Assembly (NCBI GenBank): GCA_034440635.1
Contig: JAOTON010001532.1
Coordinates: 292,015 to 356,014 of the forward strand
Reading direction: 5' to 3'
Length of the DNA: 64,000 bases
DNA from: Lepas anatifera
Lineage: Eukaryota > Arthropoda > Thecostraca > Lepadidae
Part shown: positions 56,196-64,000 of the stretch, in pieces
Numbering within the stretch: the stretch's first letter is position 1
Layout of the letters: the number at the start of each line of letters is the position of its first letter
Program-made: the position numbers and the translations under genes
The notes under the pieces: model-generated
Told to the model about the DNA's origin: nothing
Seen by the model: only the letters and a program-made list of their open reading frames with translations
Databases searched by the model: none

Positions 56196-56507
56196 AAACG
56201 GACCTGGAGAAGGACGAACCAAGTGAAAATTTCCCCCAAAGATGTCAGTTTTCTCTTCGAAGAAAGTGTGCAGCCATTTTTAAAGTGGAGAGATCACAGC
56301 TGGCATTTTGGAGCCTTACTAATATTCGTGGTAACAAATTTATGGTAATTTGGCTGGTGTTTTAGTTTTTCGCGCACTTGTGAAGTTTTTGCCATCGTGT
56401 TGATTCATATAAGGTAACTTAATTTCCGGTACAATTGAGGGGTTTTATGCACAATATATTAACGAAAATTTATTCTAAGATTGAGTTAGGCTCAACCAGA
56501 TTAAACT

Positions 56508-56688
56508 GGGGGATGAGGTGGCTTAGTGGATAGCACCCTTGTCTTCTAAGCCACTGGTCCCGGGTTCAAGTCCCGGCGGAGCCTCTGAAGAAGTCGATCT
56601 GATCCCCAAAATCCCTTCCAACAGGGTGAGAGTTGGCGACGCCGTATGACCCTGGCAGTTGGTGCGTCGTTAAACCCCAACAATTATT
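56508..56688 (+). mobile_element. tRNA-derived SINE, complete
   Basis: tRNA-like head with box A TGGCTTAGTGGATAGC and box B GGGTTCAAGTCC, an unrelated body and the end CGTTAAACCCCAACAATTATT. The exact 14-bp duplication AACCAGATTAAACT lies at 56494-56507 and 56689-56702. Confidence 0.93.
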
Positions 56689-57021
56689 AACCAGATTAAA
56701 CTATTGTCTTTTACTTTATTTTTACAACCCCGGATGGAAGTGAAATATTGCAACTTTGGGTTATTAACATATGAATTGCTAACATAATTTTAAGTCGATT
56801 TGACATTAAGCCACGTGATATACATCCCAGCGTTTCTAAAATGTCTTTATTCGTGTGCTTTTAATGATGGCACGGAGACGCCTTGCAAGCTGTACGTTTT
56901 CCATGACATCTGAGAGTTCCGTGATTTACTGATATGCAGAACTGTGGTTTTACACAGTAATGTGATTGCTTGCCCTCTTTCCGGGAGGTTCCGCGTGTCA
57001 CAGCACCCCGCGCTTCTGCTA

Positions 57022-57028
57022 TATAAAG
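57022..57028 (+). promoter_or_regulatory. TATA box without an assigned gene
   Basis: TATAAAG in a GC-rich setting (GCGCTTCTGCTATATAAAG). The expected start would be near 57055. No following ORF that I recognise; a SINE fragment begins 110 bp later. Confidence 0.35.
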
Positions 57029-57164
57029 AACTCGGCGGTAAGTCGTGAGCTCCAGACAATAGTAAGCGAACACGAAGGTAGCTGGAGAAGGTCGGTCCAT
57101 ACCCACTCCAAGACTTTAATCTTCACTGGACATCCGAACTGCACGCCCAAGTTCGACGCAGCCA

Positions 57165-57265
57165 GAATTCTATTTTTTATTATAACTTTTTCCAAGTTGT
57201 TCCCAGTTCGGCTGTTGGAATCGGAGTTTCACCAAAATCAACAACAGATTTATCACGGAGATTGA
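57165..57265 (-). mobile_element. SINE 3' fragment
   Basis: On the - strand it resembles the end of the SINE at 63585-63936 (GTGAAACTCCGATTCC, GGGAACAACTTGG). It abuts the LINE tail. Confidence 0.5.
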
Positions 57266-57735
57266 GATTGAGATGTATTTCGTCAAAGGTCCACAATGAT
57301 GTGGCTTTTCACGATGACACGTCGCGATGTAAGACATGAAAAGTATATACAAAATGCCATGGATAAAAACAAAGTAAGAGCTATAAATAAACAGCAGCCG
57401 TGACCATAAAAGTAACAATATATCACACATACATACGCATTTAGACTTTCACACATACATACGCATCTTCATTGCCGAGTAATCAACATGTCTTTTAACG
57501 CAGCTCTAATTGATCTTGTCCTGTCAAAGTCGGGCCCGTTAAAAAGCTTGACACCGCGATAATATAGTCGTCGTCTGCCCGCTTCTGTCCTGATGCGCGG
57601 TGGAGTCAGTTGGTTTGATCGTCGTGTGTCATGTCCGTGTGCAGCGGTCGCTCTAATTCCGATAGCGTTTGCAATGACCGGCGGCTGCCCTATCTCTATG
57701 GCCTGGTACAGCGCACATAGAGTGTGATATTGCAC
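57266..57735 (-). mobile_element. LINE 3' end, 5'-truncated
   Basis: The - frame 57735-57469 reads QLTPPRIRTEAGRRRLYYRG, VKLFN and LKDMLITRQ-stop, a common C-terminal signature of CR1/L2-type ORF2. A 3' UTR follows, with a CTCAATCTCAATC tail at 57265-57280. Confidence 0.7.
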
Positions 57736-57759
57736 TCTAGATTAGCCTATCTAAAATGC

Positions 57760-58340
57760 TATAATTAATTGATTGAAGAAGAAAATTTACTAAAGATTAT
57801 AAGAGAAGACTGATCTAAAACAATAGGAGAGGAAAACATGATTAAATGAGTAGATTAAAAAGTTTAGAAGCGAATTTTAGTTTAAGATTAAAAAAGTGAT
57901 AATTGAGAAACGCTTTTAAAGAACTCTGCAAAAAATTCCGAGTGTTTGACAAAATTATTTTTCCTTGACAAAAGAGATAGGGCCTGGTCACTGAATTTTA
58001 AAGAGCCACGGTATATTGACTGTGCTAAGGTAGCAAAATAATTAGTTTTTTTAATCGGGGACTAGAGTGAATGGTTTAACGCAGGGCACCGCCACGGAAT
58101 TTTTACAGGGGACGGACCCGGGCTGGTGCTGACCGAGGGGAAGCGACTTTTGAGCATGTTTGGTACCTGGCAGCATTAATGACGATGGACCAAAATTTTG
58201 GGAGGACGTTCTCCCTGGTTGGCCAACTTTTTCAGAAGTAGTATTCTGAATTCAATTTTTAGTGAAAAAGCTAGAATACAATAAAAGACGAGAAGACCCT
58301 ATAAAGTTTTATATTTTTAATATTTATAGATATTAAAAAC
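57760..58340 (+). pseudogene. rrnL: Nuclear copy of mitochondrial 16S rRNA (NUMT)
   Basis: AT-rich sequence containing invariant large-subunit mitochondrial rRNA blocks in the right order. These are ATATTGACTGTGCTAAGGTA, GCAAAATAATTAG, GACTAGAGTGAATGGTTTAA, then TTAGTGAAAAAGCTAG and AAGACGAGAAGACCCTATAA. Between the third and fourth blocks, 58083-58247 is GC-rich and unrelated to the short spacer expected. It is surrounded by nuclear transposons and lacks the rest of the gene, so it is a transferred copy rather than a functional rRNA. Confidence 0.9.
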
Positions 58341-58369
58341 ATAAATCTACGAGATCATAGATATATCAC

Positions 58370-58613
58370 AATAGATATAGATGAACACAAATCAGACCTT
58401 AGAAATCATAAAACCACGAGTTTATTTGTAATACACTCCGAACAATTTGACCACTTACCAAACTGGAAAAATGCAGAAATTCTCCCCAGAGGTCTACCAA
58501 AAAATAGAAGAAAGTTTTTGGAGTCGGCCCTAATTGAACAAAGAGAAAATATAAATTCCAAGAGAGGAGATTTCGCAATATCAAAAATATTGGCAAATAT
58601 TATCGACGTTTAG
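58370..58613 (+). pseudogene. Penelope-like element: GIY-YIG endonuclease C-terminal fragment
   Basis: Open from about 58370 to the stop at 58611. It reads EHKSDLRNHKTTSLFVIHSE, QFDHLPNWKNAEIL, RRKFLESALIEQREN and ISKILANIID. The order EHK-D..., H...H..dW.na.IL, R..lEs..I, and a terminal I...w matches the second half of the GIY-YIG domain that ends Penelope-like retroelements. GIY and YIG themselves are missing, cut off by the NUMT junction. Confidence 0.62.
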
Positions 58614-59075
58614 CCCACGTGAGTTCACAGAAACCTTCATGCGTCAACGGATAATTCTACCCTTCAAACACACGCTGAAGAAGTTACAGAAACGCGTCCG
58701 TGTGCTTGCTTTTGAATATATATTTAATATCCAACTTGTCAGTGTGTTCCTTTACCTTTATCCCAAATGGATCTTCAACATCAAAGATATAGATGTATCA
58801 CAATCGAACGTCTGCTTACTCACACGGCCTCGTCTGACATTCGCACATGCGCCCATTGTTAAGTAATAGGTAATACGCCAAACTAAGACAAGCTAAAGTT
58901 ATCGTGTCCATTTTTGTCGCCATATCTGCACCCTGATGGATCCAGGAGACAGGTGACCCCAGCCTGATCGTGTATTCGACGGCCCCGCACTGCATGCTGC
59001 CCCCTATGCCCCGGGGTCCCTTGGAGTGTCGCTTCCCCTAGAACATAAGTAGTGGTGTCGCCATTAGGTTTCACG
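58614..59075. other. Unassigned, probably Penelope tail and SINE-like sequence
   Basis: 58614-58870 may be the Penelope-like element 3' region. 58910-59075 continues after the MITE at 59534 (GTTTCACG|TTAA|GAGGAGG). The CCCGTCGGACGGGAAG there resembles SINE 3' bodies, but I cannot set borders. Confidence 0.35.
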
Positions 59076-59079
59076 TTAA

Positions 59080-59529
59080 AGGGAATGTGGCACCTTGGTC
59101 GAATCCTGGAATTTAGTGAAATTAGGCGTACTTTTAGCCGAAAATAATGAAACCACTCATGATTTCTCTGAAAAATGTACAATAAGCTCAATATTTTGTT
59201 TTTAAAAATACTCCTCTAGAAAAAGAAATAAATATCAGCTTGTGGATGATGTCACGATCTGGCAACCACTACCATACATGAATTGCTTTAAGGGCTTCGA
59301 TTGGCTGATTCTCATCGTGACGTCAGCATATGTCGTCACACCAGCAGCTCACAACAATGGCCTCCCGGCGACGGGCTGATGAGGGGGCTGATGTCAGGTA
59401 GGCTTTAGCTTTTTTCTACGGAAATATCGAGTTCCAAAACAAATGACATATGGTGTACTGGGTTTTCCGACTTGCTTTACAACTTGGCTATCTCAGTTAA
59501 AATCACGTTATGAAGGTGCCACATTCCCT
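59080..59529. mobile_element. piggyBac-type MITE, copy 2
   Basis: Same element as 49-500: AGGGAATGTGGCACCTT inverted ends, TTAA at 59076-59079 and 59530-59533. Confidence 0.92.
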
Positions 59530-59533
59530 TTAA

Positions 59534-60972
59534 GAGGAGGTGTCCCTAACGGAGGTGCCTCCCGTCGGACGGGAAGCCCTGGACCAGACCATTGGCTGTA
59601 TATTTAGAGGGCTCCTGAGAGCCAGTGCCTTTGTCTTCACTGAGCGCGTGCTTGTTTGTTTAACAACTCCTGTGGCATGTGGCCGTGAGCGCCGAACACT
59701 GGGGAGGGTGAAGAGTGGCACCGGGTGGACCGTCTGGTGAACCAGGCAGTACGTAACCTCCCAAATCTAGGCACTAGGCGATTGTTTACTTATTGTTTAC
59801 TTCCTCCAACTTTGAGCTTATACTTACTAAGATTTATCACACATTTATGCTGCAATAAAAAAGTTGATCATATGGCTAACTAGTAAGAAACATTTCAAGC
59901 CTGTTAGAATATTAAATATTTATTGTGTGCGGCGGTGTGAAACATCGAAATAAACTAGTTTATTCAGCTGACATGCAATGTTCGAAAAACTAAATCGGTC
60001 AGATAACAAATCATTGAAATGGAACACAGAATAGAAAACATGGTGGCTTAGTCCATGTTGTGTGAACATTTAAATCGTCCTGCGTGCATCCATAATCCAC
60101 AGCGTGCGTATCGGCTGCAACACTCTCGCAAATGAGCTGCTGGTGCGTTTCCCGCTGCAGAAAAAAACAACGAGGAGAAGGGTGGTGCGTTTCTCGCTGT
60201 AGAAAAAAACGACGAGGAGAAGGGTGGTGCGTTTCCTGCTTTAGAAGAAACATGGCTGATATTAAGGTACAAGAGTACCTGTGTGGAAATTTGCTGTAAT
60301 GAGAATAGGGAGTTCTTTGAGGTCGGGGGGGGATTTCATCAATTGTCTGCAGGCGTAGTAGGCGGAAGCGCTTTGGCAGGCGTAGTGTAGTGTTTTGGTG
60401 ATTGTTGTCACCATCCGCTTTGCAATGGTCTATAGCTATGCCACGTGTGACTTGTGCTGTGTGGTGAGAGAACGAAATACATGTTGAGTTCCAATGGTGA
60501 GCTTAATATGGGCAATGGAAAGGATAATGGGGGAATCTGCCTATGCCTCTTTTTGCGAAGCTAAAAATTGGGCCGGTAAGGCTAGGGCCCTTGGAAAGTC
60601 GTTGCACAAATATATTGCAGAGGTTCGCCTCAGACCCACCTGAGCTGTGGTTCCTACATGTGGGAAATGCAGATACAGGAAACGTATTGGACGAATTAGG
60701 ACCTACTTTGCACACAATGCTGCAGATGATCGGTAAAGACTGACATTGCAAACGGCGATGGTCCGAGAGAGATGCTGTAGCTTTTCCCGCCGGGCGGGTC
60801 ACAGCAAACGCGGGAACAAATCGGTGCTTAGCTGTTCACGGGCGAGCCCCCTTGATTTCAAGCGTTGAAAGCGATGGCGAAATTCGGAGCAAGAGCCGGG
60901 AAACCGTTCCTCTACTCAGGGCGTGATTGTGACGTTGAGCCTGTCTAACACAAACAACTCCCTCGTCTGCAG
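59534..60972. other. No recognised gene
   Basis: Holds the 59.5-kb SINE-like remnant, a 42-bp minisatellite (60141-60245), and otherwise nothing I can identify. I looked here for the missing PICK1 BAR exon without success. 60940-60972 has a good branch/acceptor sequence (CTAAC...TCTGCAG). Confidence 0.4.
60141..60245. repeat. Minisatellite, about 2.5 copies of 42-bp unit
   Basis: Unit GGTGCGTTTC.CGCTG.AGAA, then AAAAACAACGAGGAGAAGG. Read on the - strand it gives a repeated ETHHPSPR peptide, which I regard as chance. Confidence 0.8.
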
Positions 60973-61098
60973 CAGGATGGTCTGGATGACGACGACCTGG
61001 ACCAGGAGGATGACGAGACCCTCCTGGAGGTGGCGCAGGAGGTCACCGAAACGGCGAATTCTGAGGCCAGATCTGCCACCCAGGTCACTCGATCCTGA
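60973..61098 (+). CDS. Acidic last exon, possibly the PICK1 C terminus
   Basis: After a strong acceptor (CTAAC branch, CCCTCGTCTGCAG) a frame of 41 codons reads QDGLDDDDLDQEDDETLLEV and AQEVTETANSEARSATQVTR, then S and a stop. PICK1 ends in an acidic tail after the BAR domain, and this exon is on the same strand downstream of the PICK1 exons, so it is a candidate. But the exons between it and 13478 are not found, the distance is 47 kb, and acidic tails are not specific. It could belong to another gene. Confidence 0.3.
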   Translation, partial: QDGLDDDDLDQEDDETLLEVAQEVTETANSEARSATQVTRS

Positions 61099-61744
61099 GC
61101 CTCCGTCTGCCGGCAGTACCGATCTCGCGGGAGGATCCACACAAGAAAGTGCCGGAACAAACCACACGGCGGCCAAAGCGCAAGAAGCCGATCTTCTGGG
61201 AGGGTTTTGACTGGTGTCCTCTTTGCTGGTGATGTGCTTATTTAATGCTGAGTTGCGTCGGTCTGTTATCAGGTATTGTGAAATATAAGAGTGTATTGGT
61301 GGAGTGCACAACCGTTCCAAATACATTATTAGTGTTCAGCGTGCACCGTTGCGGTCTTTCGTTGGTCAGTATCAGAAAAATGTCAATGAAACCTCCACGT
61401 ATTCCTGCGTTGCTTCTACTCGGGGCTATTCCAGAATCATCGTATTTGTTTTTGTTTTCTGGTTACGGAAGACTGGGATTGCACAAAAGAACAACATATT
61501 CCGGAGACTGAAAGACAAGATGAACACCTTGCTTGTCGACTCCTCTAAAAAAAATCAAATTGATTTCATAACACTGATAAGGCTGAAAAGGGCATACTTT
61601 AAATGCCGCAAAGCTCATCTGATGGCGTGCATGGGTCGACCTAATTTCCTAAACTACCAGTTTCACCTTCTTCATTACTTTTAGAAATCTAGTGTGACCC
61701 TAGAACAACAAGACAAGCCTGGAAAACGAATATAACATGAATGA
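61099..61744 (+). other. Possible 3' UTR of the acidic exon
   Basis: No ORF of interest. It ends near AATAAA on the + strand (61761-61766), which could be the poly(A) signal. Confidence 0.3.
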
Positions 61745-61766
61745 TTTATTATGACTGCACAATAAA
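61745..61766. terminator. Two convergent poly(A) signals
   Basis: TTTATT at 61745-61750 is AATAAA on the - strand, about 100 nt past the stop of the His-rich gene. AATAAA at 61761-61766 is on the + strand. They are 10 bp apart, as for two converging transcripts. Confidence 0.5.
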
Positions 61767-61849
61767 ACACAAATCCCTGGTGGACATCGAGCAGAGTTCA
61801 TGAGCCTTTGGCTGAATTGATGATGCAGGCAGGAGTTGTTGCAGTAGCT

Positions 61850-62467
61850 TCATCTGGAGGGTGCAGCCGCATGGTCATCATGAGCAGCGTGGGCGGCATG
61901 TTCACCGTGGTGGTAATCATGCACAGATATGAGATGCACGCGGTGGCGGTGTCCCGGCTCTCCGTGCGGCGGGTTCTTCTGGACGTGCGCAACCTCACGC
62001 GGGACACAAACAGTGTTGATCTCATAGACCTTGTTTGGGTCCGGACTCAAGCCGTGGGAGTCGTGATCGTGATCATCATGCGAATGATCATCATGGTGAT
62101 CATCATCCGAATGATCTTCATGGTGAGCATCATGGTCATGATCATCATGGGGATGGTCTTTATGGTGATCAGCATGAGAATGATCTTTATGATGATCAGC
62201 ATGGGCGTGATCTTCATTGTGATCATCGTGGGCGTGATCTTCATGGTGATCATCGTGGGCGTGATCTTCGTGGTGGGCGTCGTGGGCGTGGTCATCATGG
62301 TGATCATCCGCAGAGTGGTCTGCATGGTCATGGACCTCTTGGATTATCTGGAAGCAGACCTGGTCATCGTGCGCTGCCTCGGCATGGTCTTCAGCAGGTG
62401 CGAGATTGTCGGGGGACGGAGCAGTAGCCGCCAGAGCCGCGCACAGAAGAACCACGAGAAGACGCAT
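61850..62467 (-). CDS. Secreted His/Asp-rich protein, probable metal binder
   Basis: 205 residues, intronless as seen. I chose the Met at 62467 because it begins a classic signal peptide, MRLLVVLLCAALAATA. An upstream in-frame Met at 62533 would bury it. Residues about 45-145 are built of DHHEDHAH/DDHDHD-type repeats with alternating His and Asp/Glu. A less repetitive end follows (KVYEINTVCVPREVAHVQKN), with a final HH/HAAHDDH cluster. Two cysteines occur outside the signal peptide (QVCFQ, NTVCVP). His-Asp repeats of this kind bind zinc, copper or nickel in secreted proteins and shell or byssus matrices; the exact role is unknown. The + strand is also open here because of codon bias and is a shadow. 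Confidence 0.8.
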   Translation of the reverse strand: MRLLVVLLCAALAATAPSPDNLAPAEDHAEAAHDDQVCFQIIQEVHDHADHSADDHHDDHAHDAHHEDHAHDDHHEDHAHDDHNEDHAHADHHKDHSHADHHKDHPHDDHDHDAHHEDHSDDDHHDDHSHDDHDHDSHGLSPDPNKVYEINTVCVPREVAHVQKNPPHGEPGHRHRVHLISVHDYHHGEHAAHAAHDDHAAAPSR

Positions 62468-62533
62468 TCTGGTGAAACTGCGGGAGATACTGTTAGGGAT
62501 CAGAGATAGCAATATGATGTTGTGAGATAGCAA

Positions 62534-62979
62534 TGGAGCGCCGCCAGGAGAGAAATATCTATCACATACGCATATCCACTAATTCTGGTACTTTAAACGA
62601 GCATGCGGTGGGCAAATAGAGAGTGTCATGGAGCGGGAATTTGAACCACTGCGATCTTATTTTCGTTCGCAACCCTCCTAACCGGTAATGCGATTTCTGA
62701 CGTCTAGTTTGGGAATTTCCCTTGAATGCCCCCGCGTGGCACAATCCCGCAATCAACAGCACTCATTTGTTCCAAACATCAGGGAAATCGATCCGAGGAA
62801 TATAAACATATTCTATTCGGCATTGGGATCAAAATGTTTAAGTACAATTGATTTTTTGTTTTATTGTCAGGGCGTTTAAAATAACCGCTCTCTGGACGTT
62901 GTCATATTTGGAAATTATTGAATGGTTTCGCCAACGTCACATATGTTTCAAAAGGGATCATCAAGAACAATTATGATGC
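62534..62979. other. Upstream of the His-rich gene; no other feature
   Basis: Should contain the promoter of the - strand gene. No TATA box was obvious within 60 bp of the ATG. 62630-62680 has TTTGAACCACTGCGATCTTA, possibly a tRNA-like remnant. Confidence 0.35.
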
Positions 62980-62987
62980 AAAGAAAG

Positions 62988-63255
62988 CATAGTCGGATCC
63001 AGGACTACTGATAGGGGGCACCCTTCGGGAGGGAGGAAGGCGCCATCTGGACCAGGAGCGCCACTTTTGACTGGGACAACCTATCAGGTGGGCGCAAAAT
63101 TCTATCAGTGGGCGACGATTGTCGTATCCTAGGGGAGAGGGTGGAAAGTGACATTTCAGGGGCGCCATCGACCTTTCAGGGGGAGCCTTGACCATTTCAG
63201 GAGGCGCCGAGGGTCGATAGGGGGGTACCTGCCCCTACCCCTGGATCTGCGTGTG
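62988..63255. mobile_element. hAT MITE, CATAGGCGG family
   Basis: Ends CATAGTCGGATCCAGGA and CCTGGATCTGCGTGTG, with the exact 8-bp duplication AAAGAAAG at 62980-62987 and 63256-63263. Confidence 0.92.
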
Positions 63256-63263
63256 AAAGAAAG

Positions 63264-63577
63264 CACTGTGTTGGGAGGTGCCGATATAAATTGCAAGCCC
63301 TGATATTTTGTCGGGGTGGCTATTCAGAAGGACAAGAACACATTGCGGTCCAAATTTAATCACAATCGTAGCCGCGGTCTATCCACTTGCTTTCCGAGCT
63401 AGGAGCAGGTAGTTCATAAGGCACAATTTTCCACACAAAAAACGTTGGTTTCATCAGATGTGTTAACATTTTTTCCTTCATTTCCATGATGGGTTTGAAT
63501 GTCCTTCCTCCATCGGCTAGTTTTCACTTCCGGTGATCAAACGCTTTCATTCCTCCAGTGCTGCACACCATCCTTCA
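63264..63577. other. No recognisable feature
   Basis: Sequence between the hAT MITE and the SINE; no ORF or element termini seen. Confidence 0.4.
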
Positions 63578-63584
63578 CAAATAT

Positions 63585-63936
63585 TTTTTTAATTTTGTTC
63601 AAGTTGTTCCTAGTACGACTGGTGGAGTCAGGTCTCACTAAAGTCATCAAGGGACTTGTCACGGAGACCCCGACCCCACCACCCGAACGAGCAACTCCCT
63701 CAATGGAGGGTTAATTTAGAAGCCAAAGTTTAACGTCCCACAAAGCACAGGGACGGCCGCCCCGCTCAGGTCACCCTCTCACCAGTCAGTTGCCAGCTGA
63801 CCTGTACGTCGGGTAAACTATTGAGCGCCGGAGCGTCTCAGGGGAACCGATCCCAAGCCTGGGCATGCCCTGCCACTGCATGCTTCTGAGCAGCGGGCCG
63901 GAGCCCAACGCTCTACCAACTGAGCTACCGGGGCGG
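63585..63936 (-). mobile_element. tRNA-derived SINE, full length
   Basis: On the - strand it starts with a tRNA-like head (GGTAGCTCAGTTGGTAGAGC as box A, GGGATCGGTTCCCC as box B). The body contains GACGTTAAACTTTGGC and GTGGTGGGGTCGGGGTCTCC, and the end GGAACAACTTGAAC leads into an AT-rich tail. CAAATAT flanks it at 63578-63584 and 63937-63943. Confidence 0.88.
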
Positions 63937-64000
63937 CAAATATGTGATCAAATTAATGTCAATTTATGCATGTCTTTGGTTAAAGGCTTTCGAAGTTGCT

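Larger units (their letters stand above)
41652..56500 (+). repeat. Tandem unit 4, expanded by insertions
   Basis: Carries A3 and B4. It is the most diverged unit and is enlarged by about 4 kb of insertions inside the A3 hAT element (42793-46823) and a 4.6-kb LINE (48345-52930). The flanks of both insertions rejoin the unit sequence exactly. Confidence 0.82.

Noticed and set aside
56508..56590. Possible functional tRNA gene
   Set aside because: Boxes A and B are present, but the anticodon stem does not pair well. The tRNA-like part is followed by a SINE body and enclosed in a 14-bp duplication.
57760..58340. Functional rRNA gene
   Set aside because: Mitochondrial type, partial, interrupted by GC-rich sequence and set among nuclear transposons.
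61808..62509. 233-codon open frame on the + strand opposite the His-rich gene
   Set aside because: It is rich in Ile/Met/Val only because it is the complement of His/Asp codon repeats. It has no signal or domain, whereas the - strand frame starts with a clean signal peptide and has a poly(A) signal.
63860..63936. Possible tRNA gene on the - strand
   Set aside because: The head of a SINE: a tRNA-like 5' part only, a long insertion before box B, and a SINE body behind.

Overview
The window is nuclear DNA of an invertebrate animal, with introns, GT-AG splice sites, SINEs, LINEs, several families of DNA transposon and a nuclear copy of mitochondrial rRNA. The only confident orthologue is PICK1, a PDZ+BAR scaffold protein. 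Its N-terminal junction resembles the invertebrate form of the protein. I cannot name the phylum from sequence alone; a marine deuterostome or lophotrochozoan would fit the repeat content.

Layout. (1) 0-3.1 kb: a TTAA-flanked MITE, then a decayed LINE inserted in a minisatellite. (2) 3.1-13.5 kb: exons of PICK1 on the + strand. There are two alternative first exons (3112-3230 and 5525-5595), then seven exons covering the PDZ domain and most of the BAR domain. The exon at 13358-13478 carries two single-base insertions. The rest of the BAR domain was not found; an acidic exon at 60973-61098 is a weak candidate for the C terminus. (3) 14.4-56.5 kb: four tandem units carrying two related families of small secreted Cys-rich proteins (a PAN/apple-like core followed by an EB-like Cys tail). 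I call them A and B. The order is A1-B1, (A lost)-B2, A2-B3, A3-B4. B2, B4 and A2 are open, A1 is open but lacks a cysteine, and A3, B1 and B3 are frameshifted. (4) 56.5-61 kb: SINE, LINE 3' end, mitochondrial 16S rRNA copy, GIY-YIG fragment of a Penelope-like element, and a second copy of the first MITE. (5) 61.8-62.5 kb: a secreted His/Asp-rich protein on the - strand. (6) 63-64 kb: a hAT MITE and a tRNA-derived SINE.

Main biological point. Transposons have marked the two paralogues in different ways. Every B copy has a TTAA-flanked element about 65-70 bp upstream of its ATG, carrying a DR4-type nuclear-receptor half-site pair; A has the corresponding empty site. Every A copy has a short hAT-like element inside its last codons. 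It separates the final cysteine from the protein and gives it a transposon-encoded tail, while B keeps the uninterrupted end. A related TTAA element in units 2 and 3 holds four DR4 pairs. Units 1 and 3 (left halves) and units 2 and 3 (right halves) look almost identical, so the array is either very young or partly an assembly of two haplotypes. Many frame breaks are single-base changes, often in homopolymers, so pseudogene calls need read support.
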